From contig NC_052122.1 in the NCBI RefSeq assembly GCF_012273895.1, positions 1,302,001 to 1,366,000 of the forward strand: 64,000 nt of DNA, in the 5' to 3' direction. Positions 12,846 through 24,530 of the stretch are shown here, one piece after another. This stretch comes from Zerene cesonia (Eukaryota > Arthropoda > Insecta > Lepidoptera > Pieridae). Under the pieces are notes generated by a model, which saw nothing but the letters and a program-made list of their open reading frames with translations, made no database searches and had not been told where the DNA came from. Position 1 is the first letter of the stretch; each line of letters starts with the position of its first letter. The position numbers were made by a program, and so were the translations under genes.

Positions 12846-13310
12846 TAGTTATTGCTAAGTTTAATATACAAATTACAAGTTAGTGTGGTAGTTTTACCAT
12901 TTCTATTTAATGTAGTATATGTATGTAAAATTTCTAATTCCAATGCTTAAAAAAAATCGTAACTTTAAATTTACTCGTTAGGCTATTTGGCTATTATATT
13001 AAGCTCGAAAGATACGTAAAAAATTCATAACGTAAATTTTACAAATTATTATTATTTATTTATTGTTATTACTTAATTATTTTATTACTTAAAGCACTTA
13101 TGTTTATAGCTAGTAGACTTTGATACACATTAAATGCAAAAATGTCACGGAAAGAGAAAATTTATACTAAATTAAAACTAAACGTAAACGTCCTTATGTT
13201 ACAAAGGAAGTATGTTTCCATGTGTCAGTTTCCAAAAATGTAGAGTAGAAACAATTTTTTTGAAAAATTATAAAATTTACAATATTTAAATAGGGTAGTA
13301 GTTTGAATTA
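12846..13310. other. AT-rich intergenic, nothing recognised
   Basis: Very AT-rich, with TTATT runs near 13045-13090. Confidence 0.4.
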
Positions 13311-13500
13311 ACCCTAGCGGAGTAGTCGCACTAGATGACGCAGGGAGGGCTGAGGGTGGGAGGCGGTGGGGTGGGGTGGCCCCCTCCCGCTGGCCACGCG
13401 GCCGGTAATACGAGTGCGCCTATGCGAGGCATGTATCTTGAACGGGCTGATATAACAGAGAAGTAGCCCCCAGAATCCAGTTTGGAAGCAGGCGTGGAAG
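13311..13500. other. GC-rich block, unclassified
   Basis: A G-rich then C-rich stretch containing GTGGCC ... GGCCAC (about 13375-13397), able to form a hairpin, with several CpG. No gene is seen. It is one of a set of isolated GC islands in this window. Confidence 0.3.
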
Positions 13501-13782
13501 TTACTCTACTTCGTTTTTAAAGTTGTATTTAGAATTATTATGACTCGATGATTGATGCTTTGTTTTAATTTTAACGCACTCTCAAATAGAAACTTGCCAA
13601 TCTTTCGATTTATTGATATGTAGCAATTTTCTGTGGAAAGCATGTTTGATATAAGTGCAAGACAATAATAATTGTCTAAAACCTTGCCCATTAAGATAAC
13701 ACAATGTTTTTATTCCCCTTCGTTTTGATCAAAAATTGGAACTTAACAGAAAAATTTAATGTGGCATTCCAGAACACCTCTG

Positions 13783-13985
13783 CACGAATCGGACAAACTC
13801 GCATCAGGGATGGTACTCTCAAAATGAATGGTATCGTTTTGAGCAGGATGAGTTGCTGGCCGGCAGTCCTATCGTGTGCTCAAACTTCTTAATCCATACT
13901 TTTTTTCAGTTATCAATCCAAGTCCTATATCTGCAAATGTTCATGGACGGTGGTCATCGCGTACCATCAAGTGATCCGCCAGGTA
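13783..13985 (+). repeat. Diverged copy of the 11.5 kb repeat family
   Basis: The segment starting CGGACAAACTCGCATCAGGGATGG and ending TGTTCATGGACGGTGG, GTACCATCAAGTGATCC matches the layout and 3' end of the element at 11508-11770 but is more decayed. The frames running through it are incidental. Confidence 0.4.
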
Positions 13986-16043
13986 TTACTCAAAGCGTCT
14001 ATGAAGCCAAATATCTTCTCTGGTTCAATTCTATATTACACAGATCCAGTCTATGGCCATATACCAATAATTTTCTTTCTGTAGGAAGAGAAAGATAGTT
14101 ATTACCTTTCCGCATACAATATATATTATACTAAATATTTATCAACATCATTAAATTAATTTAAACGCCTAGGTACACAGGTATAATTAAATTATCACAT
14201 ACGTATAATGTTAAAAGCAGGCTGAATGTGTTAAAATTGTAATAATATGATAATTATTCGACATTTTATAGTTTTACACTTTCCTTGCAAAACCTACTTT
14301 TAACACACTACAGAATTATTTATAATCTATAAATGTGTAATGTATTTTTTCGTTGATAAAAATATCATATTAAAATAGAGCATACTTCACCTACAACGAA
14401 AGTGAAAGCTATTTTACATGTGCACGGCTAGCGTCCTATAGCTGCCCGCCCTATCGGTAGGTAGGGCAGTGTTAGGTAACCAACGGCGACGCTGAATATA
14501 TTTTGTGAGATCCGTGTGTTGCTCGAAATAGGAACACTCTCAATTTCTACCAAGGCTTCCTTTAAATCACGTTCGATTTTCACAACGTACAGGAAAAGTG
14601 CTTTTTTAAAATGCCAATCTTTTGGATGGTAGATGCTTTATCGTTTACGTGGGGCATTTTAATATGATATCAGTTGTATTATGCTTGCGGTCTTACTCCT
14701 ATTGCGTTTTGGAAACAGCTGTATTATTTATTTTTTAATATCGCATATGGAAAAGTACTAAGGTATTCGATTAAAATGAAAAAAAAATTAAAACACGTTA
14801 TTCATAATGAACAGATTAAAATCTTTATCATATTTAATAATGATTTGATACAATTTAAATTTGTAATATCGTCATTTAATTTAATGATTACATAGTAAAA
14901 TTGATGACTTAAATCAAAATATATCTTGCATGTAAAAATGTTTTTCTTTTGTTTATATTTGAAATTTATTTATAAGTATCACATTCAATATTAGATTGTA
15001 GATATTGTATCAAATAGGGCTAAAGCACAATGCGTATAAACCTTCACTCTTAATTTTCTTAGGCTTAGGCTAGAACGGAACATGCTCGTTACAAACTTAA
15101 GGCAACCTACAACATCGAGGCGCCTGTAAATGTGCCCTTATATTCAACGCTTTGCAATCTTTTGCAGCAGATTGTCATTATTTGCAGCCTTAATTTTAAG
15201 TTCTTCTAATTTCTAAATAAACATCAGAATAGTCCATAACGTCAAATATTGACGCTTGCGTCATGTACAATTTTTTCTGTGGTGGTGATTATTTCTGAAT
15301 CTGTCACGTTTCGCTTAACTTTAAGTTTATTTATGTAAATGCAAAATTTAAAAAAAAAACGAATACATTTAAATTTTCAATGTTTTGGTAGGACCTTATC
15401 AGACCATATAAAATTACATATGTAATACCTAGTCTAAGTTGATTCATATCAAACTGACGTGTGTAAACTTATCTTGATTGATAGTTTTTAGTTATTTAAC
15501 ACAGCGCCATCTAGTATCAAATAAACTAACCTGATTCCAAAATAGTAAATGACAAAATTTCCGAAAAAATAATAACGTTAAATTGAGAACCTCCTTTTTG
15601 GGAAGGACGGTTAACAATATTAAAGCTTAGCTTTAATTAGTCTTTGGCAAACATTAACATACATAGGAATAAAATAGTACCTATCCTAATTATATTACAA
15701 ACGCGAAAGATTGTAAGTATGGATAGATGGATGTATCTAAAAAATATTTCTATTTCATAACAATATAATGACATCGTCGATATTTCCTAAGTCATGGATA
15801 TTTTCAGATATCTACTGTCATTAGTGACCTAAGCGAGTGACTTTTATTCTTGGTAGAATTTAAAATTATTAGTTTGAATTTTTATATAAACGAGTTTTTA
15901 ATTGATTCGTTATGTTAATTACTTACTAGATGGTACTAACTTCGTTATCTAATGATTTGGGGTTAAATTTCTCATAAACACAATTGCATAAATTTGTTTA
16001 ATCTTAATTCAACAGATCCATTTTGATTCTTTTATAAAGTAAA
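13986..16043. other. Intergenic, nothing recognised
   Basis: AT-rich DNA. A small pairing element CTGCCC ... GGGCAG lies around 14442-14470. No gene is supported. Confidence 0.4.
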
Positions 16044-16220
16044 CTAGCTGCACCCGGCATACGCTGTTCTGCCTTGCTCTTATCATTTAGAGGCATGAAA
16101 AATAGATGTTGGCCGATTCTCATAGATACCGGATAAGCACAAAAAATTTCATCAAAATCGGTCAAGCCGTTTCGGAGGAGTATGGCAACGAAAACTGTGA
16201 CACGAGAATTTTATATATTA
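16044..16220 (-). mobile_element. Non-autonomous Helitron, family II, unit A (5' end slightly truncated)
   Basis: Read on the minus strand, it ends GGCAGAACAGCGTATGCC...CAGCTAG with a GC-rich hairpin before CTAG, the Helitron 3' signature. The body includes CCGAAACGGCTTGACCGATT and the 5' side starts with TAATATATAAAATTCTCGTG. It abuts unit B at 16221; the two expected terminal bases (TC) are missing at the join. It has no coding capacity and would need transposase from an autonomous element. A near-identical unit is at 22238-22415. Confidence 0.7.
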
Positions 16221-16404
16221 CTAGCTGCGCCCCGCGGTTTCACCCGCGTAAGTCCGTATCCCGTAGGAATATCAGGATAAAAAATAGATGTTGGCCGATT
16301 CTCAGACCTACCCAATATGCTTACCAAATTTCAGAGGAATCGGTCAAGCCGTTTCGGAGGAGTTTGGCAACGAAAACTGTAACACGAGAATTTTATATAT
16401 TAGA
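16221..16404 (-). mobile_element. Non-autonomous Helitron, family II, unit B
   Basis: On the minus strand it begins TCTAATATATAAAATTCTC and ends with the hairpin CGCGGGTGAAACCGCG, then GGGCGCAG and CTAG. It is followed directly by unit A and ends next to T at 16405, as expected for an A|T target. It is almost identical to 22416-22600. The open frame 16106-16414 lies across both units and is not a gene. Confidence 0.75.
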
Positions 16405-16556
16405 TAGAAGATAGGCGAAATCTTTATCTGTTTACGCTTTATCTGTTTAATACAAGATGAATAAACCAGATATGGGCTTCACGTTGTGTAAACGATTTTG
16501 TATAAATTTTAGCCGTTTTTAATTTTCAACTCTAGAAGTAAGTGGCTTATAACCTA

Positions 16557-16758
16557 CTAGCTGCGCCCCGCGGTTTCACCCGCGTAAGTTCGTATCCCGT
16601 AGGAATGTCGGGATAAAAAGTTGCCTATATGTTATAACAGCTGTCCAGTTATATACATACCAAATTTAATTGCAGCCGGTTCAGTACTTTTTGCGTGAAA
16701 GGGCAGCAAACACACACACACATCCTTACAAACTTTCGCATTTATAATACTAGAAGGA
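16557..16758 (-). mobile_element. Non-autonomous Helitron, family I
   Basis: On the minus strand it starts TCCTTCTAGTATTATAAATG, carries a TG-rich run (GTGTGTGTGTTTG) and the TTTCACGCAAAAAGTACTGA block, and ends CGCGGGTGAAACCGCGGGGC...CTAG. Flanking A (16556) and T (16759) fit the A|T target. This family recurs at 29435, 41416, 45860 and, in part, 19600. Confidence 0.75.
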
Positions 16759-17389
16759 TCTTGTCTTGTAAGCTTTAAATAACAAAGTTTTGTATCTTCA
16801 TTGTCAATATAATAAAGTAATATACATCTCAAGCCTTTAATAAAATGTTTATTTACTTATAATAGACCCGAAAGCACTGATTCTCATGAGACAACAACAA
16901 TAAAAGTATGATATAGTTATTATGAAGTTAGTTGATGCCGAGAATCAATGTCGGTCGGCCAACGATTAGTGCTAATAAATCATTTCGATACATTTGTCGT
17001 TATTACGCGCCTTTATCTTCTTGTAATAAATACGATACTTTTTGTAACCCTCTTTAAAGTATATAAAGGAGGACGAGGACGAGGAAGGTAATTCTTTTAA
17101 AACTTTGGTCAATAAATTTTATTATGATTTGAGGTGTTTTTATTAATAGTGAACATTATGTGCCTACGTTTTACGAGTATTTTTAGCCTTATATATAGAT
17201 ACATTGTTGTTACGAGTTAAAATTGTCATATTTTATTATGCATTGATTGTAATATCTGCGGAAATTTCTTTGTCCTCTTGTGAGATTATCAAAAATCCTT
17301 TTGACCATGCTCTCCCAGTTGAGACCAATAACGAGGCGTCCACAATAAACATTGCTAGGCGTGCGTTCCGAAAGGCAAATCTGTAAATT
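16759..17389. other. Intergenic, nothing recognised
   Basis: AT-rich DNA. The short frames on both strands near 17204-17392 overlap each other and are not supported as genes. Confidence 0.4.
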
Positions 17390-17715
17390 CAATTAAGGGG
17401 CGCACATTTCGGACATAGGCGTCCGGGGCGAGCGAGCCAGCCCTTCCGCCGCGGGCACTCGCCCCCGCATTGGAAAATTTTCTCTCGAAAATTGAAGATA
17501 TTTCGTGCCTTCCTCCCCGGGGGCGACTCGTTTCTCGACACTTATGGTCGGCATCCTCCGGGTGTACAGGAGGCTTTTTACATAAAGTCCACACGTATAG
17601 GTATCGATCGGGGCGGCCGGACAGGGTGTACGCAGATGACGGGCCTCAGTCTCCCCCTGACGCCCTCACTTCCCCCTTTCATTATGTAAGTGCGTAACGC
17701 GTGCTCGCGCGGACC
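17390..17715. other. GC/CpG-rich island, candidate regulatory or non-coding exon sequence
   Basis: About 320 bases of high GC with many CpG (GGCGTCCGGGGCGAGCGAGC near 17419, CTCCCCGGGGGCGACTCG near 17511, CGCGTGCTCGCGCGGACC near 17698), bounded sharply by AT-rich DNA. Open frames appear on both strands at once (17355-17594 - ; 17470-17697 +; 17492-17689 +), which is what stop-poor GC-rich sequence gives; none has a convincing product. The island could be a promoter, enhancer or non-coding exon. Confidence 0.35.
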
Positions 17716-19599
17716 TGATTACTGAGTCTCTTTTTTAACTGACCCCTACTTGGCAACGATTAAACTTAATTTCACTACGCTCTTTACAAGTTTTTCTAAT
17801 ACAGATTTAGATAGCGACCGACGCGGACAACGTTTGTAATGGTACTTGCCCCTTTTATAAAACTACAAACGTGCCCACAAAAGTCATTCGAGTCGTACGA
17901 GCTTTTAGTGTTAATGTTCACACATCACAACGCTCAGATTAGTAGATTACATTTTTATCCTCACGCGATACGCCGTAAAATGACTGTTACATGTAAAGGT
18001 CCTACATAAAACGCTTAAACGACACCAAAATAATTGTGTGAAAACTTTGATGGTTTCTTAATGCGTTGTACGCAAATTTTAATGTTCATTTAAGGTTTTT
18101 GTGATGAAAATTAATCAAACAAAACGAATAAAACTCTGATAAATTCTAATCGAAGTAGATACCATTCGGAACAGGGCGAAAACTTTGGAAAAGTGACGAA
18201 AGGGGTGTATTTTAAGTTGGTATCCGAAAAAAGGAATTGTACCTTCAAGAAAAGCAAAATCTTGTTTTAAACGAAGATCCGCGCTTAGTTATATAGAACT
18301 TCTGAGAGATCGGACAAGACGGTTTTTTAAATAAAGACGTTCAACGAATTGAGCGCCATTATTGTCGCGAATTTGTCTATTGCTTTTATTTATACATTAT
18401 TTATGCCCGTATTTATCACTTATCGTTATAAGATACTGTATAAGTCAGATATAATGGTTAGTAGTACCTAAATGTCCTCGAGGAAAAACATAAAATTTCG
18501 TTTATAAAAGTCAGAAATATCGTAATAAAAATAATGAACATATGTACATATGAAAGACATATCCGACGTCAATATTTTATTCAAGGTTTCCGTATGCAGC
18601 ATTTTCATTGATGTACCTTTATAGCACGTGTGTGGATTGTATTTTGAACTTTTCATTGTTTATAAAAACTCGTATTGACTATGTAGTGATACCACGACGG
18701 TCAAGGAGACATGATTTTCATGAATATTTTATTGATGGGCAAATTTACACGAAGAGTACCTACGTCTCGAATTTCGCATTGGTTGTTCTACAGAATAAAT
18801 CACGTATCATATCTGTAAAGGTTACAGATTTTAATGCTGAATTTATAATAGTGATATTAATTTTATATCTAACAACATGTAAAGGTAAAGTTTTATTACT
18901 TTACTTGCTTATTAGGCAACTAATTTATTTAAATAATTAAAAAATATAGATATTTTTCTTGGTATTTAAATATTACAATATAAAAACTAAATAACACCTA
19001 ATATTAACTTCTTATATATTAACAAATGTACGGTGTACGTACGTACGTTAAGACTTTTATGTTTTAAGGGCTTCTTTTTACCGCGGCGAAGAATTTGCTT
19101 AATATTTTAAATTAGGCAATTTATTTGACCACTCGAGTGAATCATGGGTAGCAGCTAATCTTATATATAAAGTTCTCGCATGACAGTGTATCTTACTATT
19201 ATACTCTTTGCAAAAGACTTGATCGTTTTTTAAAGAAATTCTCTATATTTAAAATTGAATCAAACTGCACATGGTATGCAAAATTGATTAAATTGATTGA
19301 CTAGTTTAAGAGTCCATCGCGGTCAAATAACGTGACAGGTAATATGTATATATATATTATGTGATTAAAATTATATAAAGTATACTATCTTTTAAGTTGG
19401 ATAAAACTGCACATAGTGATTCCTTAAAACCGCGCCATCTATGTCATGGTGAATGATCTGCTTGCATATATTAAACTTGATGACCAAGTTCAGTGAATAG
19501 TCTGCATGGGACCTTTACAGTTCCTATAAACGTCCATAGATGGCGCGATTCCACTAAATATACTTAATAGGACTACACGATGTGCTATCTTAATATATA
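17716..19599. other. Intergenic, nothing recognised
   Basis: AT-rich DNA with short palindromes such as CATATGTACATATG (18538-18551) and a run of ACGT repeats near 19037-19047. No gene is supported. Confidence 0.4.
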
Positions 19600-20042
19600 C
19601 TAGCTGTGACCCGCGGTTGAAACCGCGTAAGTCCGTATCCCGTAGGAATATCGGTATAAAAAGTGCCTATGTGTTATTTCAGTTGTCCAGCTATCTACGA
19701 AGCAAAATAGTATTATTATTCACCAATAGATGTCAGGAAAAAAAAAACACGAATATGACATTTTCTAAAAAAAAATTCCTAGCTAGATCGATTTATCGCC
19801 CCCGAAACAAGGGGTTTCGGGGGCGATAAATAATATACTAAATTTCATGAAAATCGTTGGAGCCGATTCCGAGATTCCAATCTCGTATCACAATATTATT
19901 CAATGGACTCCTAAACCACTTAACCGATTATAATAAAATTCGCACACCATGTGCAGTTCGATCTAACTTGAGAGATAGGATAGTTTATATTATTTCAATT
20001 ACGATAAATGACTACCCGGGCGGAGCCGGGGCGTGCAGCTAG
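19600..20042 (+). mobile_element. Composite Helitron: family I 3' part (reversed) fused to a second element, CTAG at both ends
   Basis: The left end is CTAG followed by the family I 3' hairpin read on the minus strand (GACCCGCGGTTGAAACCGCG), continuing to about 19710. It then changes abruptly at AAGCAAAATAGTATTATTATT into another sequence running rightward. That part ends at 20039-20042 with a plus-strand Helitron-type end: hairpin CCCGGGCGGAGCCGGGG, then CGTGCAG and CTAG, next T. Both extremities are therefore Helitron 3' ends pointing outwards. The same fusion, with a longer family I part, occurs at 45700-46046. Non-coding. Confidence 0.65.
19791..19831. repeat. Perfect 18-bp hairpin inside the composite Helitron
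   Basis: Arms 19791-19808 and 19814-19831 are perfect inverted copies (ATTTATCGCCCCCGAAAC) with a 5-base loop. The sister copy near 45745-45780 has only the first arm, so the second arm was gained in this copy. Confidence 0.9.
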
Positions 20043-20877
20043 TTTATATATAGAATGCATAATAGTGATCGATTAAAAAACCAGAATAAGTATTACATGC
20101 TTCAAGATATACTCTTATTCGATAGTGCGTAGAAAACAAAATGCATCGTTTGTATGTTTTAATTTTGGTTTCTTGACTTAGAAGACAGTAAAAAAACCTT
20201 TATTAGTATAGCCATATGGTACAAATTACCATTAAATTTGTTGTAAAAACTTAACTTTTGTATAATCAAAATAATGCTGTTTTAATGCCAATCTCCACAG
20301 CCAAAAATGAGACGCGAGTTTGGTCAGTACGAAGACCCCCATTTGAATATTGTTAAAGTCAGTTTAGCGAGCGACATCGTTCCCCTGTTAGTAAGACTTC
20401 AGTGCACTCGCTATGTAGGAAAAATTTAAATATCGTTATTGTGCATTCGTATAAAGCTCCATGCACCTACTTACTTTATACTACCAGAGCACTTAATTTC
20501 GTTTATCGAATATTGACGTTCATTTTAATACACATCAAGAATGCTTTTAAATAAGCCGAGTGGGTTCTTTGATAGAATAGCTACAGTATTTGAAAGGCTG
20601 TGCTTTTATGGAGGAGCTAAGCTCTTTTTGGAATTTAGTACTATAATAGCATATATACATTATGCATTATATTACCTATCACATATAATAATTACATATT
20701 GGGACTTATTTTGAGATGTATTGCACAACCTTTTTGGATATTAAAACCGAACACCAAGCAACATTACATAAATAATTTATGTACTTAAAAAAGTAGGACC
20801 GATTCACTTTCCAGTAATTGCAATATTTTAACATACAAATTACGAAAAAAACAACACTATATTTTTTTTAGGTTTTG
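20043..20877. other. Intergenic, nothing recognised
   Basis: AT-rich DNA with a moderately GC-richer part around 20300-20420. No gene is seen. Confidence 0.4.
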
Positions 20878-21180
20878 ACGTGACAACGTCTTAAATTAGG
20901 TTGCGGCTCGGAGGCACTTATGAAAAAGTGTAACGCCCGGTAACGTTACGATGAGTCACCGAACTATGATCGGTCCGCCGTGCGCGCAGCACTAGAGAAT
21001 TAGGCGCATTGAATCGGTGCGTGCTTGTGTCTCTGTCTTTGTCTTTTTAGTAAACAAATAATATTTTCTATAGTTAAAATTTGTGCAATTCTTATTTTCA
21101 TTCAATTCCTTGTTCCTATTGTGCAATTTAATAATATTCATATCAATAAATATTCTACCGAGAAAAAGACGTTGTCACGT
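20878..21180. mobile_element. Repeat bounded by 15-bp inverted repeats (MITE-like, unclassified)
   Basis: ACGTGACAACGTCTT at 20878-20892 is perfectly inverted at 21166-21180, enclosing 273 bases. The left part is GC-richer (AGGTTGCGGCTCGGAGGCAC, then CCCGGTAACGTTACGATGAG) and the right part AT-rich. The sequence looks like a dispersed lepidopteran repeat, and the repeat unit may extend to about 21230 (CGCCCGTAAAACCGACTTTA). No target-site duplication is obvious, so a DNA-transposon origin is only one option. The frames at 21025-21280 lie in or beside it. Confidence 0.4.
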
Positions 21181-21232
21181 AAAATCTTCGCCCGTAAAAC
21201 CGACTTTACAGGCAACCATTTTTTTTTATAAA

Positions 21233-21275
21233 CTAGCTGCTCGTACCGGCTTCGGGCTCAGGGTGACTTTGTTTT
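21233..21275 (-). mobile_element. Possible Helitron 3' end only
   Basis: CTAG at 21233, then GCTGCTCGTACCGGCTTCGG; reversed, this is a CCGAAGCCGG hairpin followed by CAG-CTAG-T, as in the Helitron ends elsewhere in this window. I cannot find the matching TC end, so the copy may be a fragment or chance. Confidence 0.3.
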
Positions 21276-22237
21276 TGTAATAGAAAAAATTTCGAATTTT
21301 TGACAGTCATTATCCTATTGCAAGCGGAGGGCAAAACTATCAAACTTAAAATCCGTTTCGCTTTTCTTTGATATTTTTTTTATAAGATATAGGTACTTAA
21401 TGTGGTGATGCATCTAATGATTATTCATTCGCTTAGCGTCCTTCCCAAACCTCAATTAAATGTTTAATGTTGAAAATAAATAATACAAAATGTCAATGCA
21501 TTATTTGTTTCAAATTATACATTTCCCATTTAAATTGGTGTGAATCTATTTGTATCACCTATTTAATTGGAAAATGGTGAACGTGTTGATTCAGAGTGTT
21601 CAGAATTTGTATCACGACCTCATTGGTATAATAATGAATTCGTAAAGACATTAAATATTAATCAAAACAATTGTTATGTTAATTGAATTCCGGTAACAAA
21701 TAAATAGAAAATTCCATAACTCTACTCAATTCCTTAGTTTTTACTAGAATATCTCAAAGTTTCAACATTGTAACCTAACACACTTTGTGCACTTGATTTT
21801 GTTCTGTGAATATTTACTTCTTGAATTGTTCTTGAAAGGATATCAGCTTCTAAAGGTATTTAAATTAAAAGAGCACACTTGAGTAATGGCTTAGAATATT
21901 AAATACTATTTCTAATTCACTTATTTACAATAGTTCTAGAATGATTTGTAGATAATCGTTAACCAAAAATAATTAACGATTCGTTCCCAGACTGATATTT
22001 CTGAATCATATTTATTGATTGGCCTATTTTTCGGGTTAATTTCAAATGAGGTTACAAAATTTTGAACGAGCGTTATCTAAATAATCAGGTATACGTAATG
22101 GCGTAACTTTGTAATATATGTATATTATGTAGGTATATTATTAGTCTTATCGTCCCTACCCAATAGATTTGTTGAAGACTTAAATAAATCCACTTATCCA
22201 TAAAGTAATTATATACGAATCAAATAGTATATATATA
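21276..22237. other. Intergenic, nothing recognised
   Basis: AT-rich, without supported features. Confidence 0.4.
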
Positions 22238-22415
22238 CTAGCTGACCCGGCAAACGCTGTTCTGCCTTACTCTTATCATTTAGGGGGATGAAAAATAGAT
22301 GTTGGCCGATTCTCATAGATACCGGATAAGCACAACAAATTTCATCAAAATCGGTCAAGCCGTTTCGGAGGAGTATGGCAACGAAAACTGTGACACGAGA
22401 ATTTTATATATTAGA
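22238..22415 (-). mobile_element. Non-autonomous Helitron, family II, unit A (complete ends)
   Basis: The minus-strand element starts TCTAATATATAAAATTCTC (its complement ends at GA, 22414-22415) and finishes with a hairpin and CTAG (complement at 22238-22241). It differs from the copy at 16044-16220 at only a handful of positions. It joins unit B at 22416 without a single intervening base. Confidence 0.75.
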
Positions 22416-22600
22416 CTAGCTGCGCCCCGCGGTTTCACCCGCGTAAGTCCGTATCCCGTAGGAATATCGGGATAAAAAATAGATGTTGGCCGATTCTCAG
22501 ACCTACCCAATATGCTTACCAAATTTCAGAGGAATCGGTCAAGCCGTTTCGGAGGAGTATGGCAACGAAAACTGTGACACGAGAATTTTATATATATAGA
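22416..22600 (-). mobile_element. Non-autonomous Helitron, family II, unit B
   Basis: The minus-strand element ends in CGCGGGTGAAACCGCG, GGGCGCAG, CTAG; its 5' end is at 22600, followed by T. It is nearly identical to 16221-16404. It is the second half of a head-to-tail dimer with 22238-22415. Confidence 0.75.
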
Positions 22601-24530
22601 TATGTAAAAATACTTAAAAGAATCTTATTCACAATAATCTTAAATGAAATCAGTTCATACTAGCCGCTATAGATGAACGAAAAACCCTCTTGTAACTTGT
22701 TAAACCTCGCTATTTCTTATTGAAACTAACCTCGAACTCTTTCCAAGATTATTGCGGAAACTAATTGGCTTGTATTTTATCTAGTAACATAAAGGGGACT
22801 TTTTGAGCATTGAAAATTAGACTTTCAAAACCAGATAATGTTGTAAGGTTCTCAAGATACAATATATAATATTTCAAAACGAAAGTTTTCTACACGCGAG
22901 ATGAGCGTTCGAGTTTCAACACATAAATAACCCTGACCCTACCACTGTTTGTAGATTGAAGCCCGAAGGGTCAGGGATTCTTTGGATTAATTATGGCTTA
23001 TGAATACACAGTGTAACTACGGTCTCTATACGGTCTATATACTATGTAACTACGCTCGTGGCATACAAATAAATCTCAGAGGTTGTGCACTTTTTCAGCA
23101 TTATGGATTATTATTAGTGTTTCTGATTAAACTTTACTTAATTTATTTATATACAAAATTCTGATTAAACTTTACTTCAGACTAAAGTCTTCTCTAATCG
23201 GTACAGTTATGAGGAATAAATTAGAAAGCACACTTTTTCAAATAATAGAAAACATTTTCACCCGGTCGAAAATACTGAGGGACGAAACGTACCCACGCTC
23301 CGTTTTGGGATTTGCAATCCTACCTACTAGTATTAATAAGTGTCATGTATATAATTAATAATCAGTAGCTTAAACTTGAATTCATTTTTTTGTGCTGATA
23401 TTAGCCTTTAGAGATAAAACATATTACCGTAGGGTGAACTGAAGGTTCACGTTGGTAGCCACATGCGTCTCCCTTTGACGGGTATCACGAACATCGGCTT
23501 TGGCTGACGCATGAACGGGAGATTGTTCTCACAACCATATATTATTACTCATAGAACAATCAATAGTTAATGTGATTTAGTTAAATTTTCACGCATAAAA
23601 TATTTTATTTTTTTTAATTCATTAGTTACTAACACTTCAACGAAATAAGTAATGCAATAAGCTCAGTATTATAGTATTTTTGACAAAGCTTATTGTATTT
23701 AAATTAAGTTATCGAAAACTTTCCTAAACTATGAAAACAACGAAAGCACAAATTTCAAGAGAAGATAAGACAGTTTAAGGGACAATATCTCTTGGAATCT
23801 GTCCCAAATCTGTTAAGTTTATTTGATTAAATCTTAACTATTTCAAGTTTTACATTTCAGCACATAACGACAAATTAAACGCTATTAAATGAACCCCACA
23901 CTTAATTTTCTTTATAATTCGTGACCTCACCAATTGGCAATTAATAATTAATCAAATTATAACACATTTCACGTCACACTTGGGTCTGTATATTTCAGAA
24001 AGCTTTGGGGGTGTTACTCCGCACATTTATACTCATATACACAAAAGTCATAAATCTATAGGTATATTAGTATGTACATTACATTATTAATTATAGATAA
24101 TATTATATTTACTTATAGACACAGACGTGTATACGTCGCAATAAGCTAACTAAATACGGACAAATTGACAAATTAAATGAACCAATAATATCCGGCAGAG
24201 TGATAACTCAGTTACGTTTAGATGTGAATAATTGTATTTCAAATAATACCGTATTACGAATTACCGGTATAATCCGTTTTCGTTGCAACGCGTTTTCTCT
24301 AGCTGGAAATAGTTAGCTAATGCCGTTGTAACAAACAACCAGTTCTAAGTATGGAAAATGCGTTAAAAACCATATATACCATGTTTTCTGAAAAACACTT
24401 TTATACTGTTATTTAGAAATATCTTTTTTATTTCGATTAGTCTTCATAGTAATCATTTTTATAAATCGTCTTTATGAATGTATGTATATTTTAGTAAAAA
24501 AAAATAATTAAGCGAGGATCAAAGCGACGA
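22601..24530. other. Intergenic, nothing recognised
   Basis: AT-rich DNA. A GC-richer patch at about 23410-23525 (GTAGCCACATGCGTCTCCC and onward) may be a decayed repeat. Confidence 0.4.

Noticed and set aside
12603..12848. Plus-strand 81-codon gene
   Set aside because: No ATG, low-complexity G/C runs, no splice context.
16106..16414. 102-codon open frame on the plus strand
   Set aside because: It runs through two Helitron units; its repeated peptide phrases simply reflect the repeated DNA.
17355..17697. Overlapping open frames on both strands
   Set aside because: Produced by stop-poor GC-rich sequence; neither strand has a plausible product or splice sites.
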